The position numbers and the translations under genes were made by a program. A DNA stretch of 64,000 bases. It comes from Photobacterium salinisoli. GTDB lineage: Bacteria; Pseudomonadota; Gammaproteobacteria; Enterobacterales; Vibrionaceae. This document shows positions 30,274-39,978 of this stretch, piece after piece; the stretch's first letter is position 1, and each line of letters starts with the position of its first letter. Location of the stretch: the NCBI RefSeq assembly GCF_003614885.1, contig NZ_QZMS01000007.1, positions 496,001 through 560,000 on the forward strand. The letters are read 5' to 3'. The notes beneath the pieces were generated by a model. That model did no database searches. It worked only from the letters and a program-made list of their open reading frames with translations, and was not told the DNA's origin.

Positions 30274-31221
30274 ATGATTAGGACGTCTAACCGATGGCTC
30301 TGGCAAGCTGTATTTGTCGTCATCATGGCGCTGCTGATGACGGGGCTGTACCAGGCTTCGCAAAGCATAAATTACAATTGGCAATGGCACCGTGTCTTGC
30401 CATTCATCGTTGATACCACCCCTAAAGAGTTTAGGGCGCAGGGGGATGGCACGGTTCAAATCAACGCTGATAACTCAATTACCATCAACCTTGACTACAG
30501 CAATGTGCCGCAGCAGATCCCCGCTTATGATGCCCGCCTGGTGCAACAGGGCGATCTGGTGTTTGAAGGTGATGTGGTTGCAAGCAGCAATCAGTGGACG
30601 ATTGGTCCGGTCACTCTAGGGTTATGGGTGACCCTCAAAATCTCGGTGCTCTCACTCTTTTTTGCCATTATTCTGGGGTTGATGGCCGGTTTAATGCGGA
30701 TTTCCCATAATCCTGTGACCAAAAATCTGGCTTTCCTGTACGTTGAAATCATCCGTGGCACCCCCTTACTGGTACAAATTTTCATCGTGTACTTTTTCCT
30801 GGGGACGATTTTCGAACTGGAGCGTTTTACGGCAGGTGTGGTGGCGTTGTCCATTTTCACCGGTGCCTACATTGCGGAAATTATCCGGGCCGGTATTCAG
30901 TCGATCCCGCCAGGGCAGATGGAAGCGGCCCGCTCGCTGGGCATGAGTTACCCCAAGGCAATGATGTATGTCATCCTGCCCCAGGCCTTTAAACGCACCT
31001 TGCCACCTATGGCGGGTCAGTTGATTACGTTGATCAAAGACTCATCTCTGGTATCGGTCATCTCGATTACCGATTTGACCAAGGCAGGCCGTGAGGTCAT
31101 CAGCGGCAGTTTCGCCACCTTTGAGGTGTGGTTTGTGGTTGCAGGACTGTATCTGCTCCTGACAACCAGCCTGTCGTGGGCAGTACAGCGAATTGAGAAG
31201 AGGTTGGCGAGCAGTGACTAA
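30274..31221 (+). CDS. amino-acid ABC transporter permease
   Basis: The 315-residue inner-membrane protein has an N-terminal helix, an extra soluble periplasmic segment of about 80 residues, then the five-helix permease core of the HisMQ family. The EAA-loop motif that contacts the ATPase is [17 protein letters not shown]. The ATG at 30274 is preceded by AAGGAAGAAG. Only one permease gene is present, so a homodimer is likely. The stop overlaps or nearly overlaps the start of the ATPase gene. Confidence 0.92.
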   Translation: MIRTSNRWLWQAVFVVIMALLMTGLYQASQSINYNWQWHRVLPFIVDTTPKEFRAQGDGTVQINADNSITINLDYSNVPQQIPAYDARLVQQGDLVFEGDVVASSNQWTIGPVTLGLWVTLKISVLSLFFAIILGLMAGLMRISHNPVTKNLAFLYVEIIRGTPLLVQIFIVYFFLGTIFELERFTAGVVALSIFTGAYIAEIIRAGIQSIPPGQMEAARSLGMSYPKAMMYVILPQAFKRTLPPMAGQLITLIKDSSLVSVISITDLTKAGREVISGSFATFEVWFVVAGLYLLLTTSLSWAVQRIEKRLASSD

Positions 31222-31240
31222 TACATATCAGGGCGACGAC

Positions 31241-31966
31241 ATGATAGTCGCCGACAAGGTTAATAAAATTTATCCCAATCTGTGCCATGCCCTGAAAGAT
31301 GTCAGTGCAACGGTGAAGCGTGGCGAGGTAGTGGTCATCATCGGGCCGTCAGGCTCGGGTAAATCGACCTTTCTGCGTACGCTCAACCAGCTGGAAGTGA
31401 TTACCTCGGGGCAGATTCAGATTGATGGGATGAACATGTACGCCAAAAGCACCAATATCAACGAATTGCGTGCGAACGTTGGCATGGTCTTTCAATCGTT
31501 TAATCTGTTTCCTCATAAAACGGTGAAAGGCAATGTGATGCTGGCACCCCAGAAGGTCAGGGGACGCACGAAAGCGGAGATAGAGCCGGAAGCTGAAAAA
31601 CTGCTCAAGCGGGTCGGTCTGGCAGACAAAATGAATGTCTATCCATCGCAGCTATCCGGTGGCCAGCAACAACGGGTGGCTATTGCCCGGGCACTGGCAA
31701 TGCGGCCGGATGTGATGCTGTTTGATGAGCCGACCTCTGCGCTCGACCCTGAAATGGTCGGCGAGGTGCTGGATGTGATGAAAGATCTGGCCGCAGAAGG
31801 TATGACCATGGTGGTGGTGACGCACGAGATGGGCTTTGCCCGTGAAGTGGCTGATCGCGTGCTGTTCATGGAAGAGGGTGAACTGCTGGTCAGTGATTCG
31901 CCCGAGAACATTTTTGATTCGCCCAAGCATCCGCGACTGGCCCAGTTCCTGTCAAAAATTCTCTAG
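31241..31966 (+). CDS. amino-acid ABC transporter ATP-binding protein
   Basis: The product has 241 residues from the ATG at 31241. It carries Walker A (GPSGSGKST), a Q-loop ([12 protein letters not shown]), the signature LSGGQQQR and Walker B ([14 protein letters not shown]), then the switch His in VVTHEMGF. It powers import through the permease just upstream. An in-frame GTG at 31214, overlapping the permease stop by eight bases and preceded by AAGAGG, is an alternative start that would suggest translational coupling. A strong terminator ends the operon. Confidence 0.94.
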   Translation: MIVADKVNKIYPNLCHALKDVSATVKRGEVVVIIGPSGSGKSTFLRTLNQLEVITSGQIQIDGMNMYAKSTNINELRANVGMVFQSFNLFPHKTVKGNVMLAPQKVRGRTKAEIEPEAEKLLKRVGLADKMNVYPSQLSGGQQQRVAIARALAMRPDVMLFDEPTSALDPEMVGEVLDVMKDLAAEGMTMVVVTHEMGFAREVADRVLFMEEGELLVSDSPENIFDSPKHPRLAQFLSKIL

Positions 31967-31998
31967 CAGCCACACGTTATTCTTACAGGCGTAAAAAC

Positions 31999-32027
31999 CA
32001 AAGGCAGACTCTGTGAGTCTGCCTTTT
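31999..32027 (+). terminator. terminator of the amino-acid ABC operon
   Basis: AAGGCAGACTC pairs with GAGTCTGCCTT around a three-base loop and is followed by TTTT, 33 bases after the ATPase stop. Confidence 0.88.
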
Positions 32028-32277
32028 CGTTATCCCCTCTGAACCATTGTCTATGGCGGTGCTCATTGCTTTCCATAATAAAATCATTGTATTGCACCCT
32101 AAAGATGCACAGTTGTCCTGGTTGAACCTTATTGGTGCATTGATGGCGTAAATATTACGCAATTCCCGCCTGAAAACATCGATTGCAGTGGCACTGAAAT
32201 TGCAGCCAGTCGATATAAACAACAATAAGTTACGACAAACACGACACATAAAATGCGAGATGCAGGGAGTTTGCACA

Positions 32278-34464
32278 ATGGATTTGTCCGCTCAGGAAAA
32301 ACATTGGTTACCCATTTGGGGGCGTACGGGAAAACTGGCCATGCGACGGGCTTGCTGGCTCAATCGTAAGCGTCAGGATGATTTGCAACAAACCTTCACC
32401 AGTGTGGCACTCACCCGGGTGAGAATTTTAGAAACCTGGGTGGAGAACCAATGGCTGTTCTTGCAGGATGCCGCTCTGTATCTGGCCACTAAAGCCGAAG
32501 ATGAACGCGATGACGCATTGCTCAGGCTGAAAGGACGGGCGGCGCACTTCTCTGAGTTGTTTATCACTGACAGTAATGGCCTGATTTGTGCCTCTACCTA
32601 TCAGGGGCACCGGGGGCAAACGCTGGCGGCGCAAAAAGCGCTGCAGAACGGGCTTAAGGCGCGTTTTCTGCACGGCCCTTATGTTGACGAAGCCACTGAG
32701 CGGCTGGGCCGCACTACCTCTTCGTTTCATGATGCCGTCACCCTGATGTTTTATCAGCCGGTGACTGTGACTCAGGCAGACGGCACACATCAGGTTCAGG
32801 GGTGTTTGTGTGCCAGGCTGCCTAACGATGTCATCAGTGATTTAATTCAACGCGAAGCCGGGCATATCTATCCTGAATCGGGCGATAACTATATTTTTAT
32901 GGTGAACTCTGCGTTCGATCCGCAACTGCTGCCAGGCACGGCCCTGTCACGCTCACGTTTTGAAGACGACACCTTCTCTCACGGCGAAAATCTGAAATCC
33001 GGTATTCACACCGAGTACGGAACGGTCAGGGTCAACCGGCATACTGAGTTTGAAATCCGCTTTACCGATCCTGCCACCGGAGAGCTGCATCCTGGAGTCA
33101 GGGAAACAATCCGGCACGGACAAAACCTGTTCGTGTCCTACCCCGGCTACTCAGATTATCGCCATATTCCTGTGATCGGCAAAGGGGTGACTTTTCAGTT
33201 GCCGGGCTCGCCGGATCGCTGGGGGATGATGTGCGAAGCGGATCTGGAGGAAGTTTACCGCCACCGATCCTTGCATTACCGGCTCAGCAAAACCTTTTTC
33301 ATGTGCAGCGCGGCCGCGATTTTCTTCCCTATGCTGATGAGCGTTACTCAGGGGCTGGGCCTCTTTGCTCAGGCCGGCCTGGGGGCTCTGACCGCCTTGC
33401 TGAGCTTACTGGTATTTCGTTTTACGGCATCAGGTCCGCTGGTCAGGCAAATGCAGGAAATGACCTCTGTGATTCAGGCGCTCGCAGAAGGCGACGGCAA
33501 TCTTCAGCAGCGATTGAATGCCGAACGCTTCAAACCCGATGAAACCGGTGAGATGGGACGCTGGATCAACAGCTTCATCGACAATCTGGATGGAGTGATC
33601 AGTGAAATGATACACGCGGCCAATGAGGTGCGGGAAGTCAGTGAGTCCATGCTTCGCCGTTGCGAGCGGATGGACGGCGCCGCGAATGATACTTCGACTG
33701 CCATTGCAGCAATGCTGAACCTTGCGGGCAGTCAGCAGAGCGATATCAGCTCAGCATCAGTGTCGGCGCATCAGATGCAGGATGTCATGCATCTGGTCGT
33801 GGTAGAGGCGGAGCAGGAATATCAGCAGGCGCTTGCTAACACCAACAATATCAAAGGCGTGGTTGAGCGTTCAGCACAGAGTGTGAATGGGGTGAACAGC
33901 GAAATGAGCCAGATTGGCGATATTGTAAAACTGATCACCGATATCACGGCGCAGACCAATTTGCTGGCATTAAATGCGGCGATTGAAGCGGCGAGGGCTG
34001 GTGAGCATGGACGGGGCTTTTCTGTGGTGGCGGATGAAGTGCGCCAGCTGGCAAGCCGCACTTCAGAGGCGGCGAACCATATCGGTGCGTTAATGGAAAA
34101 ACTGCGCCTTGAATCGGCAGCGGCTGTGCAGTCGATGGAGCAGGGGATCCGGGATGTGGAGCAAAGCACAGTTGTGATTGATGCCGGAGAGCGCAACAAA
34201 CAGATGCGGCAGGCGGTTGAAGCTATGTTTGAGGTGATCAACCAGCTGGCAGGAAACAGCGAACGCCATCATGATACGGCACAGGCCGCTCAGCACTCCA
34301 CTGAGCTGCTGACCCGCTCGTCACAGCAGCTCAGTCGCCGTACTGTGCTGGTTCAGAACGCCATTTTCCGCTTGCGCCAGATGGTAGACAGGTTCGAAGT
34401 CAGTTCGGGCTCTGATGTCAGTCATGCGCCTGATCTGTTGCCGGGTCACAGAACAAATAGGTGA
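32278..34464 (+). CDS. methyl-accepting chemotaxis protein
   Basis: The 728-residue receptor has an N-terminal sensor part (residues 1-340) with dCache-like features ([17 protein letters not shown]). One hydrophobic block follows (about residues 341-385, two adjacent helices), then a linker and the signalling domain. The conserved hairpin tip is [19 protein letters not shown]. It would relay signals to CheA/CheW. I start at the ATG at 32278, with AGGGAG upstream. No hydrophobic helix is visible in the first 300 residues, which is unusual, because a periplasmic cache domain needs one. Either the sensor is cytoplasmic or the topology differs. It lies alone behind the ABC importer. Confidence 0.9.
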   Translation: MDLSAQEKHWLPIWGRTGKLAMRRACWLNRKRQDDLQQTFTSVALTRVRILETWVENQWLFLQDAALYLATKAEDERDDALLRLKGRAAHFSELFITDSNGLICASTYQGHRGQTLAAQKALQNGLKARFLHGPYVDEATERLGRTTSSFHDAVTLMFYQPVTVTQADGTHQVQGCLCARLPNDVISDLIQREAGHIYPESGDNYIFMVNSAFDPQLLPGTALSRSRFEDDTFSHGENLKSGIHTEYGTVRVNRHTEFEIRFTDPATGELHPGVRETIRHGQNLFVSYPGYSDYRHIPVIGKGVTFQLPGSPDRWGMMCEADLEEVYRHRSLHYRLSKTFFMCSAAAIFFPMLMSVTQGLGLFAQAGLGALTALLSLLVFRFTASGPLVRQMQEMTSVIQALAEGDGNLQQRLNAERFKPDETGEMGRWINSFIDNLDGVISEMIHAANEVREVSESMLRRCERMDGAANDTSTAIAAMLNLAGSQQSDISSASVSAHQMQDVMHLVVVEAEQEYQQALANTNNIKGVVERSAQSVNGVNSEMSQIGDIVKLITDITAQTNLLALNAAIEAARAGEHGRGFSVVADEVRQLASRTSEAANHIGALMEKLRLESAAAVQSMEQGIRDVEQSTVVIDAGERNKQMRQAVEAMFEVINQLAGNSERHHDTAQAAQHSTELLTRSSQQLSRRTVLVQNAIFRLRQMVDRFEVSSGSDVSHAPDLLPGHRTNR

Positions 34465-34541
34465 TTGGCGGTGAATCTTTGACAAACTCGTTATAATTTA
34501 ATCAGGTAGGATGATGACATGAACGAGTGCTAAGGATTCGC

Positions 34542-35282
34542 ATGAAACTGAACTGTGATATGGGTGAAAGCTACGGAAGCTGGCAAATGGGCGATGACAA
34601 GGCCGTCATGCCCTGGGTGGATATGGCTAATATTGCCTGTGGCTTCCATGCTTCTGACCCGGATATTATGTCTGACACCGTGGCCTGTGCAGTAGAGCAT
34701 CAGGTGACGGTAGGAGCGCACCCGGGGTACGACGATAAGCCGGGTTTTGGCCGGCGCAGTATTCCGCACAGTCCGGCGGCTATCAGCCATCTGGTGGCCT
34801 ACCAGACCGGCGCCCTTGACGCGGTTTGCCAACTGCATGGCACCAGCGTGTCCTATGTCAAACCTCACGGCGCCCTTTATCACGACATGATGGCCAAACC
34901 GGACGTACTGAACGCCATTCTGGCAGCGATCGCCGCCATGAACCGCCTGCGGCCATCGCCGCTGAGCCTTATGGTGCTGGCCAGAGCAGACAACAGCGAG
35001 ACAGAAACCGCCGCGCAGGCATTCGGTGTGACATTGCTGTTCGAAGCCTTTGCCGACCGGGCATACGATGAGGCAGGCAATCTGGTATCGCGCAGCCAGC
35101 CAGGTGCCGTGCATCATGATGCGGCCAGAATCAAGCAGCAGGCTATGGAACTGGCTTCAGGCACAGTTACCACACACAGCGGATCTGTTCTTGCTTTGCA
35201 TGCCGATACCTTGTGCGTACACGGGGACAATCCGGAATCGATCGCAACCATCGCTGATATCAGAAAGGCGATAGCGCTATGA
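34542..35282 (+). CDS. pxpA: 5-oxoprolinase subunit A (PxpA)
   Basis: The 246-residue protein belongs to the LamB/YcsF family; MKLNCDMGESYGSW and ANIACGFHASDPDIM are diagnostic. With PxpB and PxpC it hydrolyses 5-oxoproline (pyroglutamate) to glutamate using ATP. The true start is the ATG at 34542 with AAGGA five bases upstream; the GTG at 34527 is poorer. The stop overlaps the start of pxpB in an ATGA arrangement, so translation is coupled. It is the first gene of a pxpABC-cyclotransferase operon. Confidence 0.95.
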   Translation: MKLNCDMGESYGSWQMGDDKAVMPWVDMANIACGFHASDPDIMSDTVACAVEHQVTVGAHPGYDDKPGFGRRSIPHSPAAISHLVAYQTGALDAVCQLHGTSVSYVKPHGALYHDMMAKPDVLNAILAAIAAMNRLRPSPLSLMVLARADNSETETAAQAFGVTLLFEAFADRAYDEAGNLVSRSQPGAVHHDAARIKQQAMELASGTVTTHSGSVLALHADTLCVHGDNPESIATIADIRKAIAL

Positions 35283-35977
35283 TTCGCTTTGATTCAGTGT
35301 CGGAAACCTGCCTGATGGTGCATCTGGCCGATGAGATAGATCTGAGCCTTACTCCTTTGGTAGGGAGGCTGGCCAGCCAGCTTCAGGCCGATTTTCCGCA
35401 TCAGCTGATTGAAATTGTACCTTCTTATACCTCTATCCTGATTCATTTTCACCCGGATAAGATTACCGAACGGCTGCTCAGGGAACGTATCAGCCTCTGT
35501 CACCATCAATGGCAGGATAAGCCTCTGACGACAGTCGGGAAGTCGATTGAACTGCCGGTTTATTATCATCCTGATGTCGGCCCGGATCTTATCCCGCTGG
35601 CTGAAGCCAAAGGGCTGAGTGTGGATGAGGTGATTGCACTGCACAGCAAGCAAACCTATACCGTGTGTGCCATCGGTTTTGCACCGGGTTTTGCGTTTCT
35701 CGCCAGTGTTGATGAAGCCATTGCCATGCCGCGCCATGCCGAGCCCAGACTGAGTCTGGCGCCGGGCAGTGTCGGGATCGCCAACCGTCAGACTGCCGTT
35801 TATCCGGCGCAGTCACCCGGCGGCTGGCAAATTATAGGTAACTGTCCAAAGCCATTATTCAATCCGGAACGGGAGCCGATGACGCCTTTCAATGTTGGCG
35901 ATCAGGTTTGTTTTCAGCCCGTAGACCGATCAACCTTTAAGTCGCTGGGAGGGAAAATATGGCCACACTGGAAGTAA
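35279..35977 (+). CDS. pxpB: 5-oxoprolinase subunit B (PxpB)
   Basis: The 232-residue protein is of the KipI/PxpB family, with YTVCAIGFAPGFAFL and PAQSPGGWQIIG as typical motifs. It shares an ATGA overlap with pxpA and overlaps pxpC by 19 bases, so the three subunits are translated together. It supplies part of the ATP-dependent 5-oxoprolinase together with PxpC; in Bacillus the homologues also regulate the kinase KinA, but that role is not expected here. Confidence 0.94.
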   Translation: MIRFDSVSETCLMVHLADEIDLSLTPLVGRLASQLQADFPHQLIEIVPSYTSILIHFHPDKITERLLRERISLCHHQWQDKPLTTVGKSIELPVYYHPDVGPDLIPLAEAKGLSVDEVIALHSKQTYTVCAIGFAPGFAFLASVDEAIAMPRHAEPRLSLAPGSVGIANRQTAVYPAQSPGGWQIIGNCPKPLFNPEREPMTPFNVGDQVCFQPVDRSTFKSLGGKIWPHWK

Positions 35978-36885
35978 TACGGCCAGGGACGCTGACACTG
36001 GTTCAGGATGCGGGTCGTTTGGGAGTGGCCAGCCATGGTCTTAGTCAGGGAGGGGCGGCAGATATGCATGCATACTGCTGGGCCAATTACCTGCTGGGTA
36101 ACCCGATGGACTGTGCTCAGTTGGAAATCACTCTGGGCCAGGCCAGCTTTAAAGCCCATGCCGATATCGAATGTGCACTGACGGGGGCTGAGATGCAGGC
36201 CAGTCTGGATGGCGAACCGGTTTATACCTGGAAGACGTTTGTGATGCGAAAGGGTCAGACACTGCAGCTTGGTTATGCACGTTCAGGGCTGCGTGCGTAT
36301 CTGGCTGTTCAGGGGGGCATTCACACGCCCAGCGTGCTCGGCAGCCGGTCAACCGTTGTACGTAATCAGATAGGTGGCGTGGAAGGACGTCCGCTACAAA
36401 AAGGCGACAAGTTACCGATTCGGGCCAGCTTGGTGCAGCATAGTCCGCGCTATGTGCCGCCTCGTTTCATTCCCGATTATGACACGCCGATTGAACTTCA
36501 TCTGCTGGCCTCTTCTCAGTGGGATTATTTCTCACCAGAGGCCCGGAACCAGTTTTTCGATAATCATTACCATGTAAAGCCGGAGAGTGACCGGATGGGA
36601 TGCCGTCTGGAAGGCAACGCCATACTCGGTGGCCCGCCGGGAATTGTCTCAGAAGGCATTGCCCTGGGTGCGGTACAAATTCCCCCCAATGGCCAGCCGA
36701 TTGTACTGCTCAACGACCGGCAGACGTTAGGTGGTTACCCTAAGCTCGGCTGCGTCGCCAGAATTGATCTTCCCCGGTTGGCACAGGCGCGCCCCGGAAA
36801 AGACATCCGATTTATTCGTGGCGATTTGGTATCATTGCGAAAAGCCTGGCAGCGTTTCTCGCACTTTTTCGGGTTGCCGTATTAG
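35959..36885 (+). CDS. pxpC: 5-oxoprolinase subunit C (PxpC)
   Basis: The 308-residue protein is of the KipA/PxpC family. LTLVQDAGRLGVASHGLSQ near the start and the later ILLNDRQTLGGYPK-like stretch IVLLNDRQTLGGYPKLG are characteristic. A good ribosome binding site (GGGAGGG) lies inside the end of pxpB, ahead of the ATG at 35959. It forms the 5-oxoprolinase complex with PxpA and PxpB. The cyclotransferase gene follows after 51 bp and is probably in the same transcript. Confidence 0.94.
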   Translation: MATLEVIRPGTLTLVQDAGRLGVASHGLSQGGAADMHAYCWANYLLGNPMDCAQLEITLGQASFKAHADIECALTGAEMQASLDGEPVYTWKTFVMRKGQTLQLGYARSGLRAYLAVQGGIHTPSVLGSRSTVVRNQIGGVEGRPLQKGDKLPIRASLVQHSPRYVPPRFIPDYDTPIELHLLASSQWDYFSPEARNQFFDNHYHVKPESDRMGCRLEGNAILGGPPGIVSEGIALGAVQIPPNGQPIVLLNDRQTLGGYPKLGCVARIDLPRLAQARPGKDIRFIRGDLVSLRKAWQRFSHFFGLPY

Positions 36886-36936
36886 GCATCTCAGACCGGC
36901 CAGGTTGTTAATCCGGTAATTTCGATGGAGGAAAGC

Positions 36937-37497
36937 ATGTTTATCTTTGGCTACGGTAGCTTAATCAATCGCGCGTCACGCCAGCTGACCGGGCAGACAG
37001 GACAGGCTGTCCCGGCTGTGGTAGAGGGCTTGCAGCGCCATTGGGGCAAAGTTGATGGAAGTTATGCCATCTCGCCGTTGGTCGCCTCACTGGGCGAAGG
37101 CCGCTGCAATGGCGTGCTGCTGAAAGTGGAAGATAACACACTGGCGCATTTCGACAGCAGGGAGAGGGGGTACTCTCGGGTGGAAGTGGATCCGTCTTTG
37201 ATTACACACAATGGCATCTTGCAATTTGACGCACCTGTCTGGGTGTATGTGAAAGCTAACCCAGCGCCTCCCTGCGTGAATCAACCCATTATGCAAACCT
37301 ACGTTGACACAGTGCTGGCGGGATGCCTGAGCATTTCTGATGCGTTTGCAAAGACGTTTATTGAAACGACGTTCGGCTGGCACCATCCGCTGGAAAATGA
37401 CCGTGAGTCACCGAAATATGGCAATCTGGCCGGGGTGGAAGATGCGCATATTCCCGTGATTGACCGCTTGATCTCTCCGGCGCGGATACATGGCTAA
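36937..37497 (+). CDS. gamma-glutamylcyclotransferase family protein
   Basis: The 186-residue protein has the family's FGYGSLINRAS loop at residue 4 and the conserved DSRERGYSRVEV, whose Glu is the expected catalytic acid. Family members act on gamma-glutamyl peptides to give 5-oxoproline. The context is telling: its product would be the substrate of the PxpABC enzyme just upstream, so the operon could recycle glutathione-type peptides to glutamate. GGAGGAAAG precedes the ATG at 36937, which I prefer to the ATG at 36925. It overlaps the next gene by eight bases. Confidence 0.87.
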   Translation: MFIFGYGSLINRASRQLTGQTGQAVPAVVEGLQRHWGKVDGSYAISPLVASLGEGRCNGVLLKVEDNTLAHFDSRERGYSRVEVDPSLITHNGILQFDAPVWVYVKANPAPPCVNQPIMQTYVDTVLAGCLSISDAFAKTFIETTFGWHHPLENDRESPKYGNLAGVEDAHIPVIDRLISPARIHG

Positions 37498-37741
37498 GCC
37501 CAATAAGAAAGGGCCGGATACCACAGTTGAGATTTTCTGCAGTCAGTGCCGCACTCGTCTGTTTAAGTACCGTAAAGGGGGAAAGGGGGCATTGGTAAAG
37601 TGTTTCAAAGAAAGAATCGTGAAAGATTTTACGCTTTTGCCCTGCCAGTGCCCGAATTGTGAGCAAGTGTTTGCCCGCGACACCCTGATACGAGGGACGC
37701 CTGCCTTTAAGATGATTGGCGGCAAAGCATTCCAGAAATAG
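37490..37741 (+). CDS. small zinc-ribbon protein
   Basis: The 83-residue product has two Cys pairs (FCSQCRTR at about 17 and QCPNCEQ at about 53) with a third Cys (KCFKER) between them. This fits a zinc ribbon. It is basic and soluble. Its start overlaps the end of the cyclotransferase gene by eight bases, so it belongs to the same transcript. Zinc-binding is seen from the Cys spacing; the role is unknown, with nucleic acid or protein contact possible. Confidence 0.72.
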   Translation: MAKPNKKGPDTTVEIFCSQCRTRLFKYRKGGKGALVKCFKERIVKDFTLLPCQCPNCEQVFARDTLIRGTPAFKMIGGKAFQK

Positions 37742-37755
37742 CCATGATGCGCAGG

Positions 37756-38538
37756 CTATGGTGGGCTTACGGTTGTGGTGACTGTCATCTCATCAAGATT
37801 ATTGCTGAAATAGCTTTGCGGGCAAACTTCCCGCTTTGTACGCAATACGGCTTTTAAATCGAGAATTTTACGTTTATAAGTCCCGCGAACCAGTTGATAG
37901 TCAAGCTCAGGGGAGAACCAGAGTTTGACTTCTCTGTCGGGCTTTTTAATTTGCTCAACCCGTATGGTATCGACACTGCCGTAATTGGTCTGGAGTTTCT
38001 CTTTGCCGGCGACTCTGAAAAAGTAGTGATTAACCTCGTCTGACTCCTGCATCTTGAAATCAAAGGTCTGCTTACCCTGAATCAGGTTCAGCCGCATTTG
38101 GCTGGCAACAGCTTCCACATCCAGCAACGGCAGGTCATTACTGTCAAAGCTGAGTTTCTCACCATCCGTAATAATGTCTGAGCGGGTTCCGTCCTGATTG
38201 AAGCTGCCACGGGTGTTACCGTCAAGCAGCCCTGTGATATTGCGGTTGAAAGACTGAGTCAGGAAAGAGCCTTTGACATCAGACCAGATAACACGGGTTT
38301 GTTGCTGAAAATGGGTTTTGGCCACAATGGCCGACAGACGGCTGGTGGACTGGATATCAACGCGCTGATTGTTTTGCCAGCTTAACTTGCGTTCAAAATA
38401 GCCTATCTTATGGTTACCGTAGAAGAGATCGTAGGTCAGCGTTTTTACGCACTGATGCCACTCAACGGGCGGGGAAGCCATAAGGTTAGAAGATGCCAGG
38501 CAAAGCGGCAACAATGCAGACAAAGTAAGTCTTTTCAC
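37756..38538 (-). CDS. DUF3108-like exported protein
   Basis: The 260-residue product has a Sec signal peptide (VKRLTLSALLPLCLASSNLMA) and a beta-rich mature part resembling DUF3108/DUF6134 periplasmic proteins, with LTYDLFYGNHKIGYFERKL and TIRVEQIKKPDREVKLWFSPE. The start is GTG at 38538 because GGGGAGG lies six bases upstream; an earlier GTG at 38559 is unsupported. It is convergent with the zinc-ribbon gene, with 14 bp between the stops. Function unknown. Confidence 0.78.
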   Translation of the reverse strand: MKRLTLSALLPLCLASSNLMASPPVEWHQCVKTLTYDLFYGNHKIGYFERKLSWQNNQRVDIQSTSRLSAIVAKTHFQQQTRVIWSDVKGSFLTQSFNRNITGLLDGNTRGSFNQDGTRSDIITDGEKLSFDSNDLPLLDVEAVASQMRLNLIQGKQTFDFKMQESDEVNHYFFRVAGKEKLQTNYGSVDTIRVEQIKKPDREVKLWFSPELDYQLVRGTYKRKILDLKAVLRTKREVCPQSYFSNNLDEMTVTTTVSPP

Positions 38539-39015
38539 GAAACCTCCCCAGTGGTACACAGCCAGATAGTAAGGCCTATTTAAGCGTAACCAATATGTCT
38601 GATTATGTTAATGGAACTGTGCAAGCAATCCACAGATGAGACACCTATTTTAAGCCGTCTGTTCCGGTTACTGCTACCGATGTACGGTAAGTGACTGGTT
38701 TTCCGGTAAAGCATGCCTGATAAAGTATCTTTGCAGCGTATCTGATTTATGAAGTTTTTATGTCATTTCCCAGTCAGTAAATTCAGTGGCTTACCGTAAG
38801 TGTTAAGTGTAGCTGGCAAGATAACAACCGGGGTGGCTGCATAATTGATTGATCTCTGGTGAGTCATTTTTTCTGCCTTAACAAACCAATGTGACATCCT
38901 TATGTCGGAAATTTGACGCTTTGGGGATCGGAACCTATGTTTTATGGGCCCTTGAGGTACATAGCTTGTAAAAAGTGAGCATTGTTAAGGTTCGATCCAT
39001 GAGCAGGAGGACAGG
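38539..39015. other. intergenic region between divergent genes
   Basis: About 480 bp without a gene. A TACGGTAAGTGACT motif near 38680 and CTTACCGTAAGTG near 38790 are weakly related in inverted orientation. The promoters of both flanking genes should lie here. No coding signal was found. Confidence 0.4.
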
Positions 39016-39234
39016 ATGAAAAAAGCAAATGGTGTCTATCGGCTGCAAATAATAAAGGAGGTCGCGATAAGAAAGCAGCTTGAAGGCAGCAGTGATCCAA
39101 TGGCAAACCATATCCACCAGTTACTGGAATCCCGATCGGCGGATTCTCACAGCGAAGAGACACACCTTTTTAGTGGCAATCACTATGATGACCGCGCGGG
39201 TGGCTGGGTCAGCAATTTCTGGAACGCTAAGTAA
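39016..39234 (+). CDS. small hypothetical protein
   Basis: The 72-residue product begins MKKANGVYRLQIIKEVAIRK. It has a helical first half and a polar second half with GNHYDDRAGGWVSNFWNA at the end. An excellent ribosome binding site (AGGAGGACAGG) precedes the ATG, the main support for a real gene. It is soluble and has no signal peptide. Family not recognised. It stands alone upstream of the DUF2947 gene. Confidence 0.6.
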   Translation: MKKANGVYRLQIIKEVAIRKQLEGSSDPMANHIHQLLESRSADSHSEETHLFSGNHYDDRAGGWVSNFWNAK

Positions 39235-39248
39235 CCAGAGTGAGTGAC

Positions 39249-39290
39249 GTGACCGGGTCAGGCCAGTTAGGATCTGACCCTTGTCGGCTC
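39249..39290. repeat. hairpin downstream of the small hypothetical gene
   Basis: GGGTCAG (39255-39261) pairs with CTGACCC (39274-39280) with a 12-base loop. It has no T run, so it may be a weak terminator or an RNA structure. Confidence 0.35.
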
Positions 39291-39403
39291 CGGGATCGAC
39301 CCCGAGATGATTATCGAGACTAGTTTTCATTGATGGCCTGGTTCTGGCATCAGAGCCTTATCTGCGGTACATTTCCCGGTCTCACTTTATTCTGAATCAG
39401 ATA

Positions 39404-39880
39404 ATGCATTACATCGACATCAACACTTATACCCGTAAATGGATTTTCACCCATGCTTCTATGCCGGTCCCGGCTGAGGATCTGGCACAGATTAAGCCTT
39501 TGTCTCAGGCCAGATCGGCCACGTTATGGCGCGAGCACATCAGCAGCCAAAGCCCGGATTCGGATCACTTCGGCAAAGGCGACTGGGCCGGTGAAGAGAA
39601 AAACTGGACAGAGACTGTCGAATGGCAAGCTGCGTGGGATGACGATGAACCGGCATTACCTGAGGCGTTAGCAGACTTCCTTGACTGGGAAGACAATACC
39701 CCTGTCTATTTTTGTTATGAAAAATATAACCTGATTGAGACAAGCTGGGGGGTGTTTAAGCGTAACTGGAAAAACTTCCTGTTTTTCGATGATGGCCCCT
39801 TACTGATTGCCAGAAAGAAAACTCAGGCTGTGTGGTTCCATTCAAACGGCACCTGCAAGATAGGCCACAGAACCGTTTAA
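39404..39880 (+). CDS. DUF2947 family protein
   Basis: The 158-residue protein is acidic, soluble and rich in Trp (about nine). It matches DUF2947, a family seen mostly in Vibrionaceae and relatives, with RSATLWREHIS, HFGKGDWAGEEKNWTETV and YEKYNLIETSWGVFKRNWKNFLF. No function is known. The start codon at 39404 has a weak ribosome binding site (GAATCAG). It is between a small hypothetical gene and the convergent pirin gene. Confidence 0.8.
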   Translation: MHYIDINTYTRKWIFTHASMPVPAEDLAQIKPLSQARSATLWREHISSQSPDSDHFGKGDWAGEEKNWTETVEWQAAWDDDEPALPEALADFLDWEDNTPVYFCYEKYNLIETSWGVFKRNWKNFLFFDDGPLLIARKKTQAVWFHSNGTCKIGHRTV

Positions 39881-39978
39881 TTAACAATGCACAGTTAACA
39901 CCACCGGCTGTTAGTTACACATAACAAAAGACGTGGCGGGCTGTATCAGCAGAGCGGGCAGCGAACAACACAGGCTGC

